Below are positions 25,527 through 34,044 of a DNA stretch of 64,000 nucleotides, in pieces (the stretch's first letter is position 1; the number at the start of each line of letters is the position of its first letter). The translations under genes were made by a program, and so were the position numbers. The stretch is from Alphaproteobacteria bacterium (GTDB lineage Bacteria; Pseudomonadota; Alphaproteobacteria; UBA7887). The stretch is from assembly GCA_030739735.1 (NCBI GenBank), contig JASLYQ010000011.1, positions 20,566 through 84,565 on the forward strand. The letters run 5' to 3'. The notes under the pieces were generated by a model, which saw only the letters and a list, made by a program, of their open reading frames with translations, made no database searches and had not been told where the DNA came from.

Positions 25527-26288
25527 TTAGATGCAGCGCCCGCCGTCGATTTCGAGCATGGCGCCGGTGACCAACGAGCTTTCGTCCTCGGCGAAGAACA
25601 GCGCCGCGTTGGCGATATCCACCGGCGTGCTCAGGCGCCCAAGTGGCACCGTGTTCTTGAAGGTGGTGCGGCCATCGACGGGGTCGGCATCGCCTAGAAA
25701 GACCTCCAGCATTGGCGTCTCTCCGGCCACCGGACAGATTCCGTTGACGCGGATTCCCTGGTCGGCGACCTCGAGCGCCAAGGCCTTGCACATGGGCACG
25801 AGGGCACCCTTCGTCGAATTGTAGACCGCCAGATTAGGCCGCGGCCGAATGGCCGCGGTGGAGACGGTGACAATAATGGAGCCACCCTTCCCCTCCATGG
25901 CGTGCACCGAGTGCTTAAGGCCCAGAAAAACGCTGCGCACGTTAATGTGAAAAATGTGATCGAAAAACTCATCCTCGGTCTCTGCCAGAGGACACGGGTT
26001 CATGCCTATGGCGGCGTTAAGGACAGAGATGTCGAGATTGCCGTAAGCGTCACGCGTGGCGTCAAACATAGCTCGCGAGGCAGCACTGTTGGCAACATCG
26101 GCCGCAACAAAAGTGGCAATGCCGTTTGCCGTCACGATCTCATCTGTGACACGCTGACCGTTCTCCGCATCGATATCAGCGACGACGGTCTTGGCGCCCT
26201 CGGCCGCGAAACACTTGGCAATTCCCTCGCCGAAGCCCGAGCCCGCGCCCGTGACCAAGGCAACCTTATCCTGCAACCGTCCGGCCAT
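25527..26288 (-). CDS. SDR family oxidoreductase (FabG-like)
   Basis: A 253-residue short-chain dehydrogenase. The start at ATG 26288 (MAGRLQDKVALVTGAGSG) matches the family; a longer frame from 26345 lacks support. Motifs: TGAGSGFGEG (cofactor glycine loop), VLNAAIG (NNAG equivalent), catalytic Ser in VTVSTAA and YNSTK with catalytic Tyr and Lys. The C-terminus DESSLVTGAMLEIDGGRCI is standard. It is divergent from the kinase/acyl-CoA dehydrogenase pair and may oxidise or reduce a hydroxyacyl intermediate of that pathway; this link is inference from position. Confidence 0.9.
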   Translation of the reverse strand: MAGRLQDKVALVTGAGSGFGEGIAKCFAAEGAKTVVADIDAENGQRVTDEIVTANGIATFVAADVANSAASRAMFDATRDAYGNLDISVLNAAIGMNPCPLAETEDEFFDHIFHINVRSVFLGLKHSVHAMEGKGGSIIVTVSTAAIRPRPNLAVYNSTKGALVPMCKALALEVADQGIRVNGICPVAGETPMLEVFLGDADPVDGRTTFKNTVPLGRLSTPVDIANAALFFAEDESSLVTGAMLEIDGGRCI

Positions 26289-26377
26289 GCTATCCCCCCA
26301 GTGAAGTGGCGCGGGCACCCTCGCCGAAGCCGAGGAAAATTGCAATCCTGTCTAAGGCGCCGTACACCGGCCCGGCG

Positions 26378-27436
26378 ATGAGGCAGAATTTTCGAAGTAC
26401 GGACGACATCACACCACTGCCCTGGAAGCAGCTGGAAGCCTATTTGGCTGATGCGGGCCATGAGCTAGATCTGCGCCTGCCACCACGCCAGTTCGCTGGC
26501 GGCATGGGCAATCTCAACTATCTCATCCAATTCGACAGCAAGCCCTGTGTGCTACGCCGCCCACCGCTCGGGCCCATCCCCCCCGGCGCCAACGACATGG
26601 CGCGCGAGCACCGCGTGCTTAGCTCTCTTTGGCGTTCCTTTTCGCTGGCCCCACAAAGCCTGCTCTATTGTGAGGACGAGTCCGTGCTCGGTGCCCACTT
26701 CCTGATCATGGAATACCGCAACGGCACTGCTATTCAGGGCGGCACTTGGCCGCCAGATATGAGCAACGCCGACCGCCACGCTGTATGCGCCCTGCTGGTG
26801 AATAGCCTCGCCGAGTTACATGCTGTCAATCCGGCTGCCGTCGATCTCGGCAACTTTGGCAAGCCGGATGGCTTTCTCGACCGTGCCATCCGGGGCTGGG
26901 ACAAGCGCCTCAAGGTGGCCAGCGATAGCGAGCCGCCTGCCCCGTCGCGTGAGGTTTCGGATTGGCTTGCCACGAACGTGCCGAGCACGGACAACGCCAC
27001 CTTGCTGCACAACGACTTCAAGCTCGACAACCTGCTGCTAGACCCCTCGGATCGCACAAAAGCCGTGGCCATGATCGACTGGGACCAGGCGACGCGCGGC
27101 GATCCGCTTTTCGACCTAGCCACCCTGCTCAGCTACTGGGTCGAGCCGGGCGACCCGGACTGCATGACCATCATCGACCAGATGCCGACTGGGGCGGTGG
27201 GTTCCATGACCCGAGGTGAGGGGCGCGACCTTTATGCTAGCATCAGTGGCCGCGACCTGTCCAAGTTCCGCTTTTACCGCGTATTGGCCATGTTCAAGCT
27301 GGCGGTGGTATTCGTGCAGCTACATGCGCAATATCGCCGCGGCACGGTCGACAATCCGCGCTATGCACCCTTTGCTGACGCGGGTTGGGGAATCATGGAA
27401 ATGGCCCACCAGGTGGCGCGCGGCCACGCCGAGTGA
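26378..27436 (+). CDS. Phosphotransferase (APH) family kinase, ACAD10/11 or LvaA type
   Basis: A 352-residue kinase of the aminoglycoside-phosphotransferase/choline-kinase fold. Motifs: GGMGNLNYLIQF (ATP loop), VLRRPPLGP, the Brenner-type catalytic loop LLHNDFKLDNLLLD near residue 210, and MIDWDQATRGDPLFDLA (metal-binding Asp). This is the branch fused to acyl-CoA dehydrogenase in mammalian ACAD10/ACAD11 and separate as LvaA in bacterial levulinate degradation, where it phosphorylates 4-hydroxyacyl-CoA. An acyl-CoA dehydrogenase starts 10 bases after this gene. The chosen ATG at 26378 fits homologues better than 26306. Confidence 0.87.
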   Translation: MRQNFRSTDDITPLPWKQLEAYLADAGHELDLRLPPRQFAGGMGNLNYLIQFDSKPCVLRRPPLGPIPPGANDMAREHRVLSSLWRSFSLAPQSLLYCEDESVLGAHFLIMEYRNGTAIQGGTWPPDMSNADRHAVCALLVNSLAELHAVNPAAVDLGNFGKPDGFLDRAIRGWDKRLKVASDSEPPAPSREVSDWLATNVPSTDNATLLHNDFKLDNLLLDPSDRTKAVAMIDWDQATRGDPLFDLATLLSYWVEPGDPDCMTIIDQMPTGAVGSMTRGEGRDLYASISGRDLSKFRFYRVLAMFKLAVVFVQLHAQYRRGTVDNPRYAPFADAGWGIMEMAHQVARGHAE

Positions 27437-27446
27437 TGAGGTATCG

Positions 27447-28640
27447 ATGATTGACTTTTCCCTGAGCCCAGAGCTCGAAGATCTAAAGGCGCGCACGGAA
27501 GCCTTTATCCGTGACGTGGTGATTCCGTACGAGGGAGACCCGCGAGAAGCTGCGCACGGCCCGGAAGACCCCTTACGCAGAGAACTCATCAAGAAGGCGC
27601 GCGAAGCCAGCCTGCTCAGTCCCCATGTCGGAAAGGACTACGGCGGCCTCGGACTCAACATGCGCGAGATGGCAGTGGTATTCGAAGCGGCCGGGTATTC
27701 TCTCCTAGGGCCGCAGGCACTCAATTGTTCGGCGCCAGACGAAGGCAACATGCATCTGCTAGAGGAGGTCGCAACCGAGACACAGAAGGAGCAATGGCTG
27801 CGTCCACTTGCGTCTGGTGAGATCCGCTCCTGCTTCTCGATGACCGAGCCACAAGGCGGGGCAGGCTCCGATCCCAACATGCTGGCAACCACCGCGCGCC
27901 AGGACGGAAATCATTGGGTGATTGATGGCCATAAATGGTTCATCACTGGCTTTGATGGTGCCAAGCTCAACATCATCATGGCGCGCACCGCGGATGCTAT
28001 CGAGCGCGGCAAAGGTGCGACCATGTTCCTGATCGAAAACGATGATCCGGCGATCGAGCGTGTGCGCGTGCAGGACACCATGGAAACGAGCTTCGCGGGC
28101 GGACATTGTGAGATTCGCTTTCACGGCCTCAAAGTGACACCCGACCAAGTGCTTGGCGAGATTGGCGAAGGCTACCGCTATGCCCAAGTGCGGCTTGCCC
28201 CTGCCCGCCTTACCCACTGCATGCGTTGGCTCGGTGCCGCACAGCGTGCGCACGACATCGCTAGCCGCTATGCGGTGAAGCGCCAGGCGTTCGGCAAACC
28301 ACTGGCCGAGCACGAAGGGGTCGGCTTCAAGCTCGCAGACAATGAGATGGACATGCATATTACCCGTCTCGCCACCTGGCGGGCTTGCTGGGTGATGGAC
28401 AATGACGGCGAGGCACGCTCCGAATCCTCTATGGCCAAAGTTATTAGCTCAGAGGCCCTGTTCCGCGTTGTCGACCGCTGCATGCAGATTCTTGGTGGCA
28501 TGGGAGTCACTGATGACACGCTGGTCGAGCGACTGTGGCGCGAGATCCGCCCCTTCCGCATTTATGATGGTCCTTCGGAAGTGCACCGCTGGGCCATAGC
28601 CAAACGGATCGCCAGCCGCACCCGAAAAGCCATGGCATGA
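27447..28640 (+). CDS. Acyl-CoA dehydrogenase family protein (ACAD10/11-like)
   Basis: A 397-residue flavoenzyme. ATG 27447 gives the typical start (MIDFSLSPELEDLKARTEAF, then helix). Motifs: FSMTEPQGGAGSDP (FAD site), GHKWFITGFDGA, the helix RQAFGKPLAEHEG, and ILGGMGVTDD. The C-terminal loop IYDGPSEVHRWAIAKRI replaces the usual YEGT pattern, as in ACAD10/11 relatives. It lies 10 bases after the kinase gene and overlaps the next gene by 4 bases. With the kinase it may convert 4-phospho-acyl-CoA to an enoyl-CoA. Confidence 0.92.
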   Translation: MIDFSLSPELEDLKARTEAFIRDVVIPYEGDPREAAHGPEDPLRRELIKKAREASLLSPHVGKDYGGLGLNMREMAVVFEAAGYSLLGPQALNCSAPDEGNMHLLEEVATETQKEQWLRPLASGEIRSCFSMTEPQGGAGSDPNMLATTARQDGNHWVIDGHKWFITGFDGAKLNIIMARTADAIERGKGATMFLIENDDPAIERVRVQDTMETSFAGGHCEIRFHGLKVTPDQVLGEIGEGYRYAQVRLAPARLTHCMRWLGAAQRAHDIASRYAVKRQAFGKPLAEHEGVGFKLADNEMDMHITRLATWRACWVMDNDGEARSESSMAKVISSEALFRVVDRCMQILGGMGVTDDTLVERLWREIRPFRIYDGPSEVHRWAIAKRIASRTRKAMA

Positions 28641-29578
28641 TAGACCTTTCCGATATCGAGGCTGCGCAGCAACGCATCGAGGGCAAGGTACGGCGCACTC
28701 CCATCATGCAAGCTGGGCCTATGCGTGAGCCCGCCGTCGCTGATGCCGAGCTCTGGTTGAAGCTCGAATGCCAGCAGATTTCCGGCTCCTTCAAGGCGCG
28801 CGGCGCCACCAACATGGTCACTTGCCTCGACGAGGCGAAGTTTGCGAAGGGCCTAGTCACGGCATCAGGGGGCAACCACGGCAGCGGCGTCGCCTACGCC
28901 GGCTGGCGGGCCGGCGCGCCCGTGCGTGTTTTTCTCCCGGAGGGCACACCACAAGCCAAGTACGATCTGCTCGCCGCCTGGGACGCCGAGGTCGTGACGC
29001 ATGGCAAGGTCTGGGACGACGCCAACGCCGCCGCACTCGCCGCCGCAGAAGCAGACGGGCTCACCTATGTGCATCCCTTTGCCGACGATCTCGTCGTGGC
29101 CGGACAAGGTACCCTCGGCTTGGAGATCTTCGGACAGCTGCCTCATCTCGACGTACTGGTGGTAGCCATCGGCGGCGGCGGCCTCATCGCCGGCGTTGCG
29201 GTAGCGGTCAAGGCGCTGAGCCCGGAGACGCGCATCATCGGCGTGGAGCCGACAGGCGCACCAACCTTGCAAGCGTGCGTCAAGGCTGGTGGGCTCGTCT
29301 CCATCGACAAGATCTCAACGCAAGTCGGTGTGCTGGCAGCCTTAACCACGGACCAAACTGTGCTTGATATCGTTACAGATTGCGTCGAGGACATCGTGTT
29401 GGTGAGCGACGACGACATGCTGGCTGCCTCGCGCTGGCTGTGGCGCGAGTTCGGAGTCGCAGCCGAGCTCGGCGGCGCCGCCGCAACAGCCGCGCTCCTC
29501 AACGGCAAGATCAGCAACATCGTCGGCAAGCATGTCTGCAGCCTAATCTGCGGTTCCGGCCGCGACGGTATCGAATAA
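28637..29578 (+). CDS. Threonine/serine dehydratase-like PLP enzyme
   Basis: A 313-residue fold-type II PLP enzyme. The Schiff-base lysine is K53 in SGSFKARGA, the cofactor-phosphate loop is GGGGLIAG near residue 176, and ASGGNHGSGVAYA is the substrate loop. The protein is close to catabolic threonine/serine dehydratases and hydroxyaspartate dehydratases, lacking any regulatory ACT domain. It overlaps the acyl-CoA dehydrogenase by 4 bases and precedes two Ldh2-type genes by 10 bases. In this setting it may deaminate a beta-hydroxy amino acid to a 2-oxo acid that the following dehydrogenases reduce. Confidence 0.87.
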   Translation: MIDLSDIEAAQQRIEGKVRRTPIMQAGPMREPAVADAELWLKLECQQISGSFKARGATNMVTCLDEAKFAKGLVTASGGNHGSGVAYAGWRAGAPVRVFLPEGTPQAKYDLLAAWDAEVVTHGKVWDDANAAALAAAEADGLTYVHPFADDLVVAGQGTLGLEIFGQLPHLDVLVVAIGGGGLIAGVAVAVKALSPETRIIGVEPTGAPTLQACVKAGGLVSIDKISTQVGVLAALTTDQTVLDIVTDCVEDIVLVSDDDMLAASRWLWREFGVAAELGGAAATAALLNGKISNIVGKHVCSLICGSGRDGIE

Positions 29579-29588
29579 AGGGGGATTC

Positions 29589-30659
29589 GTGAGCGTACAA
29601 CATGATAAACTAGCCGCGCTGACCGCGGCAATATTTCGCCACGCAGGAAGCTCTGACGACGAGGCTAACATCATCGCGCGCCACCTCATCGAAGCGAATC
29701 TAGTTGGCCATGACAGCCACGGCGTTATCCGCGCACCCGCCTACATACAGTGGGTACAGGAAGGTAAATTGGTACCCAACCAGACAATCACAGCCGTTTT
29801 TGAGAACGACTCCATGGCGATCGTCGACGGTAATTTCGGCTTTGGCCAGAGCATCGGCGAGCAGTCGGTGGACCTTGGCATAGAGAAATGCCGTAAGTCG
29901 GGGCTGGCGCTGGTGGGTCTGCGCAATGCGGGTCATGTTGGGCGCGTCGGCGATTGGGCCATCCGCGCCGCGGCGCAGGGTCTAGTGTCTATACATTTCG
30001 TCAATACCTCCGGGGGCGGTATACTGGTGGCGCCGTTCGGCGGCATCGAACGCCGGCTATCGGCCAACCCCATCGCCGCCGGCATTCCTGTTGCAGGTGG
30101 TGAGCCGATTATCGCCGACCTCTCAACTTGCGTCATTGCGGAGGGCAAGATCCGTGTTGCGCGCAACAAGGGCGTGCCCGTACCGGATAACGCCATTCTC
30201 GACGGCAACGGCGAGCCAACCACAGACCCGGAAGCCTTTTATGCCGATCCCCCCGGTGCCATTCTCACTATCGGTGCGCACAAGGGCTATGTGCTTTCCA
30301 TACTCTGCGAAGTGATGGCAGGTGCAATTACAGGCAGTGGCTGCTCGAATCCTGACAATCCGACCGCCAAGAAGATTGTCAACGGCATGTGCTCTATCTA
30401 CATTGACCCAAATACGATAGCGAACGACAATTTTGCTGACGAAGTGAAAGGTTTAACCGATTGGGTAAAGAGCTCACCTAAGACTGAGGAAGGCGGTGAA
30501 ATTCTCATGCCTGGAGATCCCGAGCTACGCACCAAGGCCGAGCGTATAGCGGGCGGCATCCCACTCGATGATAATACCTGGGCGCAACTTTCCGAGACCG
30601 CCGCCAAGGTCGGCATCAACAATGCCGAAATCGCCCGCCTCGCCGGGCGAAACGTGTAA
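29589..30659 (+). CDS. Ldh family (malate/L-lactate type) oxidoreductase, copy 1
   Basis: A 356-residue NAD(P)-dependent dehydrogenase of the Ldh2/YlbC/ComC family. The signature GHDSHGVIR (residues about 38-46) carries a catalytic His, followed by GFGQSIGEQSVDLGIEK, HVGRVGDWAIRAA, and ANPIAAGIP with the NAD-binding region. Members reduce 2-oxo acids such as pyruvate, oxaloacetate, ureidoglycolate precursors or delta-piperideine carboxylates. The start is GTG at 29589 after GGGGG. A paralogue follows 14 bases downstream. It is about ten residues shorter than copy 2 in the segment between DGNGEPTTD and GAHKGY. Confidence 0.9.
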   Translation: MSVQHDKLAALTAAIFRHAGSSDDEANIIARHLIEANLVGHDSHGVIRAPAYIQWVQEGKLVPNQTITAVFENDSMAIVDGNFGFGQSIGEQSVDLGIEKCRKSGLALVGLRNAGHVGRVGDWAIRAAAQGLVSIHFVNTSGGGILVAPFGGIERRLSANPIAAGIPVAGGEPIIADLSTCVIAEGKIRVARNKGVPVPDNAILDGNGEPTTDPEAFYADPPGAILTIGAHKGYVLSILCEVMAGAITGSGCSNPDNPTAKKIVNGMCSIYIDPNTIANDNFADEVKGLTDWVKSSPKTEEGGEILMPGDPELRTKAERIAGGIPLDDNTWAQLSETAAKVGINNAEIARLAGRNV

Positions 30660-30673
30660 AGGGTTCCTGGACC

Positions 30674-31756
30674 ATGGATATCACTGCCGATCAGCTGCGC
30701 GGTTTTACCGCAGACATCTTCACCGCCGCCGGTTGCAACCGTGAGGAAGGCGAGCGCATCGCCGATTATCTCGTCGGTGCCAATCTTGCTGGCCATCCGA
30801 GCCACGGCGTGATCCGCGTGCCGCGCTACGTCGGCGCAATACGAGCTGGCAAGGTGAATCCCGGACAGAAGATCACCGTGGTCAACGATACTGACGCCAT
30901 CGCCATCGTCGACGGCCATTTCGGTTTTGGACAGACCATCGGCGAACAAGCCGTGGATTTGGGCATCGAGAAGGCCAGAAAGCATGGTGTGTCAGTTGTC
31001 GGCATCACCAATGTCAGCCATCTCGGACGCATAGGTGATTGGCCCATCCGCGCGGCGAATGCAGGCATGGTCTCGATCCATTTCGTCAACACCTCCGGCA
31101 TCGGCCTACTGGTGGCGCCCTTCGGTGCAGCCGAGCGGCGCATGTCCACCAATCCCTTTGCCGTCGGCGTGCCGGTACAAGGCGAAGAGCCGGTGATCCT
31201 CGACTTCGCTACCTCGATCGTCGCCGAGGGCAAGGTCATGGTCTCTGTCGACGGCGGCAAACCGCTCCCGAAAGACGCCCTGGTCGACGAGGAAGGCAAT
31301 CTAACTACCGACCAGTCGGTGATCTACGGGCCGATCACCGAGGAGCGCCCCTTGAACAGCCGCGGTGGCACCGGCGCCATCCGTGCCATGGGTGAGCATA
31401 AAGGCTCCGGACTGTCCATCATGTGCGAGTTGCTGGCCGGTGCACTATCCACCAGCGGCGCCGCCAGGCCTGGTATCGAGCAACTCTCGAACGGCATGCT
31501 ATCCATTTACATGGACGTGGCGACTTTTGATGCGGGGGGTGGTTTTGCCGAAGAGGTCAAGCGCTATCTCGACTTCGCCCGCAGCGCCAAGCCTATCAAT
31601 TCCGGCGCGCCGTTAATGATGCCAGGCGATCCGGAGCGCAGAAAACGCCGCGCCTACGAGGCCAACGGTATTCCGCTCGAGGACACAACCTGGCGCTCGC
31701 TGCTAGAGACCGCAGACCTCGTTGGCATCAATCGCCCTGCCCTAGATGCTGGATAG
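30674..31756 (+). CDS. Ldh family (malate/L-lactate type) oxidoreductase, copy 2
   Basis: A 360-residue paralogue of the preceding gene, with the same order of motifs: GHPSHGVIR, GFGQTIGEQAVDLGIEK, HLGRIGDWPIRAA and NPFAVGVP. It contains an additional loop (EERPLNSRGGTGAIRAM) before the EHKGSGLSIMCELLAGAL segment. The two genes clearly arose by tandem duplication and have since diverged. The end overlaps the TauE/SafE gene by 11 bases. Two related but different 2-oxo acid substrates in one pathway are the simplest explanation for keeping both. Confidence 0.9.
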   Translation: MDITADQLRGFTADIFTAAGCNREEGERIADYLVGANLAGHPSHGVIRVPRYVGAIRAGKVNPGQKITVVNDTDAIAIVDGHFGFGQTIGEQAVDLGIEKARKHGVSVVGITNVSHLGRIGDWPIRAANAGMVSIHFVNTSGIGLLVAPFGAAERRMSTNPFAVGVPVQGEEPVILDFATSIVAEGKVMVSVDGGKPLPKDALVDEEGNLTTDQSVIYGPITEERPLNSRGGTGAIRAMGEHKGSGLSIMCELLAGALSTSGAARPGIEQLSNGMLSIYMDVATFDAGGGFAEEVKRYLDFARSAKPINSGAPLMMPGDPERRKRRAYEANGIPLEDTTWRSLLETADLVGINRPALDAG

Positions 31757-32519
31757 TCTACCGCCAATTATCACCGACCCGATATTCTATGTGGTCGCCA
31801 TCCCGGCCGTTCTGTTGCTGGGCATATCGAAAGCCGGCTTCGGTACCGGGCTCGGCGGTATGGCTGTGCCCCTGATGGCGCTTGGCATGCCTGTCTTTCA
31901 GGCGGCGGCAATCCTCCTGCCCATCCTCTGCCTAATGGACCTGATGACCTGTTGGGCCTTTCGGCGCAGTTGGGACGCCCGCAACCTGGCAATCATGATC
32001 CCCGGGGCGGCACTCGGCATCGCTATCGGCACGGCATCTGTCAGTCACCTCGAAGAACGCCACGTGGAACTACTGGTGGGCGTCATCGCCGTGGTTTTCG
32101 GCACGCGCTACTTTCTAACTCCGAGCCGTAACGAGCCGGCGACCGCAAACCGCGGTAAAGGCACGTTCTGGAGCGGTGTCTCCGGCTTCACCAGCTTCCT
32201 CGCCCACGCTGGCAGCCCGCCTATCAATGTCTACTTGCTGCCCCAAGCGCTAGAAAAGTCCTTGTTCGTGGGCACCACCGCGGTGCTGTTCGCCGCCATC
32301 AACTACATGAAGTTGCTGCCCTACGCCTGGCTCGGCCAGTTCTCGACCGAGAACATGACCACCGCGCTGGCACTGATTTGGTTGGTGCCGATCGCCATCT
32401 GGCTCGGGCTCAAAGTCCACCGTAACCTCGATACGCTGTTGTTTTATCGACTGTGCCACGGCTTCATGGTCATCCTAGGCGTCAAGCTTATCGGTGATGG
32501 ACTGGCGGTCTGGGGCTGA
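31746..32519 (+). CDS. TauE/SafE family sulfite/organosulfonate exporter-like membrane protein
   Basis: A 257-residue integral membrane protein with about eight hydrophobic segments. The start KAGFGTGLGGMAVPLMAL (residues about 24-41) and the second-half repeat (KGTFWSGVSGFTSFLAHAGSPPI) match the two TauE/SafE half-repeats. Members export sulfite, sulfoacetate or other small anions; the substrate here is unknown. The ATG lies inside the end of Ldh copy 2 (11-base overlap), so the carrier is translationally linked to the dehydrogenases and may export an acid made or used by them. Confidence 0.88.
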   Translation: MLDSLPPIITDPIFYVVAIPAVLLLGISKAGFGTGLGGMAVPLMALGMPVFQAAAILLPILCLMDLMTCWAFRRSWDARNLAIMIPGAALGIAIGTASVSHLEERHVELLVGVIAVVFGTRYFLTPSRNEPATANRGKGTFWSGVSGFTSFLAHAGSPPINVYLLPQALEKSLFVGTTAVLFAAINYMKLLPYAWLGQFSTENMTTALALIWLVPIAIWLGLKVHRNLDTLLFYRLCHGFMVILGVKLIGDGLAVWG

Positions 32520-32562
32520 CAAGGGTTACATAATTCTATCTTTCCAGAACTATGAAAAAACT

Positions 32563-32871
32563 GTGGTTATCTCCTTGTCAGCACTAGCGCAGGAGAACCG
32601 CCTTGCTGTGTTTCGGCATCTGGTGGGGTTGGGACCCGCCCACCTGTCGCCGGGGCATATCGTCGACGCATTTTTCGTATCGGCTACCACGCTCTCTTTC
32701 TATTTTAAGGAGTTACATGGCGCTGTACTGGTGTTGCTGCGCAAGAACAAGCGCTCGTTGTTCTACGCTGCCGACTACGCTGCCGCAGCGTTTCCGATCG
32801 ACTATATGACGAAAAACTGCTGCCGGCGCCCTGCGCCCGCAGCCCAGGAGGAGGAGACTCTCGCCTTATGA
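32563..32871 (+). CDS. ArsR/SmtB-family transcriptional regulator (start uncertain)
   Basis: About 102 residues with the winged-helix pattern of ArsR repressors: SLSALAQENRLAVFRHLV, a recognition helix ATTLSFYFKEL, then the wing RSLFYAADYAAA and a C-terminal NCC pair. Family members at this position normally begin MEK-like, but here the codon before EKT is TAT, and the nearest in-frame starts are GTG 32563 and ATG 32494/32497 (inside TauE/SafE). Unusual residues (FYFKEL for FHLKEL, AVLVLL for AGLV) suggest relaxed selection. It overlaps the ArsI-like gene by 4 bases and would be its arsenical-responsive regulator. Confidence 0.65.
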   Translation: MVISLSALAQENRLAVFRHLVGLGPAHLSPGHIVDAFFVSATTLSFYFKELHGAVLVLLRKNKRSLFYAADYAAAAFPIDYMTKNCCRRPAPAAQEEETLAL

Positions 32872-33290
32872 AACGCCTGCATGTCCATGTCTTGGTCGCT
32901 GACCTCGAGAAATCAACGAAGTTCTATGCCACCCTATTCGGCAACGATCCGGTAGTGATCAAGTCCGACTACGCCAAGTGGATGCTCGACGATCCTGCTA
33001 TCAACTTTGCAATCTCCTCGCGCAGCGGCGGCAGCGGCGCCCTCAGCCACCTCGGCTTCCAAGTCGACGAAAATGACGAACTCGACGAAATTCGCGGCCG
33101 TCTGGCAGCGGCCGGCAACGCCGTCACGGACCAAACCGACGCCGCCTGCTGCTACGCCAAGTCCGACAAGGCCTGGGTCACCGACCCCAGCGGCATCCCC
33201 TGGGAGACTTTTCACAGCCATGGCCCGATCGAGGTCTTCGGTGACGATGGCGTACCCGAGGAGCCCGCCGCTTCCGGCTGTGGCGATTGA
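32868..33290 (+). CDS. arsI: ArsI/CadI-like VOC protein (putative C-As lyase)
   Basis: A 140-residue single-chain VOC protein. The start KRLHVHVLVADLEKSTKFY, the core YAKWMLDDPAINFAIS, HLGFQV and the loop AACCYAKSDKAWVTDPSG match ArsI, the non-heme iron dioxygenase that cleaves the carbon-arsenic bond of trivalent organoarsenicals. The vicinal pair C94-C95 is the arsenical-binding site of the family, and H5, H61 and E113 are likely iron ligands. It is coupled to an ArsR-type gene by a 4-base overlap. CadI-like cadmium-inducible relatives share this sequence, so the substrate should be confirmed. The gene abuts the convergent DUF1847 gene. Confidence 0.83.
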   Translation: MKRLHVHVLVADLEKSTKFYATLFGNDPVVIKSDYAKWMLDDPAINFAISSRSGGSGALSHLGFQVDENDELDEIRGRLAAAGNAVTDQTDAACCYAKSDKAWVTDPSGIPWETFHSHGPIEVFGDDGVPEEPAASGCGD

Positions 33291-33989
33291 TCAGTCCTGC
33301 CTGCGTCCCGCAGCCGGCAGCTTGGGCGGCTTATCGGGGCGTTCCGGTCCCCATACCTTGTCGTAATAGGTATCGGCGAGATTGAGCGCACCGATGGGAT
33401 TGTGGGCTAGCACCCGGTCCTTGGCGACGAGAACCGTGGTCAGCCCCTCAGCATGGCGAAAGAATAGACCGTCATGGCCAACACAAAGGCCCAACACTAC
33501 GTTTAACTGGCAGCCGGCACGGTTGAGAAATTCTGCTTGGGCTACCGGATTGCATATGGACTCGTGGCCGCCAGGAAATATCTTCTGATCTTCACGCAAA
33601 CCGAGATCCTGCTTGTCCACGCCGCCGCTCTTGCAGGCTACGGACGCGACCTCAAAGCCGTGGCTCTCGAGGATGCCGCTCAAGGTCTTCGCATGGTCGA
33701 CGAAGCTAATGCAGGTGGCGATGCCGATGCGCTTGAAGCCCATGTTGCGCGCGAAATGACAAATCTCTTCGACCCGCGTCCATTTGCAATAACCCTGTGA
33801 TTCGACCTCAGCCGAGACCTGGGCTATGTGCCGCAGCTCGGGATCGTCGTAGCGCGACCAAGCGTCATCGAGCGCCTTGCCATCGACCTTGCTTGGGCAA
33901 AATCCCGGCCCGCGCTCGTCCGACGCGCCAACCCGGCAGGCACGAACGTTGGGCGGACAATAGGCGCACCCCGGTTCCTCGTATTTCAT
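33291..33989 (-). CDS. DUF1847 cysteine-rich metal-binding protein
   Basis: A 232-residue protein of the DUF1847 family. The N-terminus GCAYCPPNVRACR and the later GFCPSK, CKWTRVEEICHFAR, CISFVDHAK, CKSGG, ICNP and GLCVGHDGLFF hold many cysteines suited to a metal or Fe-S centre. The start at 33989 is decided by a strong ribosome site at 33996-34002 (GGAGGAG, spacing 6); a frame from 34025 is longer but lacks one. No signal peptide is visible. The function is unknown. The gene shares its strand with the VWA gene 55 bases upstream. Confidence 0.85.
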   Translation of the reverse strand: MKYEEPGCAYCPPNVRACRVGASDERGPGFCPSKVDGKALDDAWSRYDDPELRHIAQVSAEVESQGYCKWTRVEEICHFARNMGFKRIGIATCISFVDHAKTLSGILESHGFEVASVACKSGGVDKQDLGLREDQKIFPGGHESICNPVAQAEFLNRAGCQLNVVLGLCVGHDGLFFRHAEGLTTVLVAKDRVLAHNPIGALNLADTYYDKVWGPERPDKPPKLPAAGRRQD

Positions 33990-33995
33990 GGCAAT

Positions 33996-34002
33996 CTCCT
34001 CC
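33996..34002 (-). promoter_or_regulatory. Ribosome binding site deciding the DUF1847 start
   Basis: On the minus strand GGAGGAG lies 6 bases before ATG 33989 and fixes that start over the in-frame upstream candidate at 34025. Confidence 0.75.
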
Positions 34003-34044
34003 GGTGACGGTGTCGCGTCAGTCACAGAAAAGCCTTAACCCATA

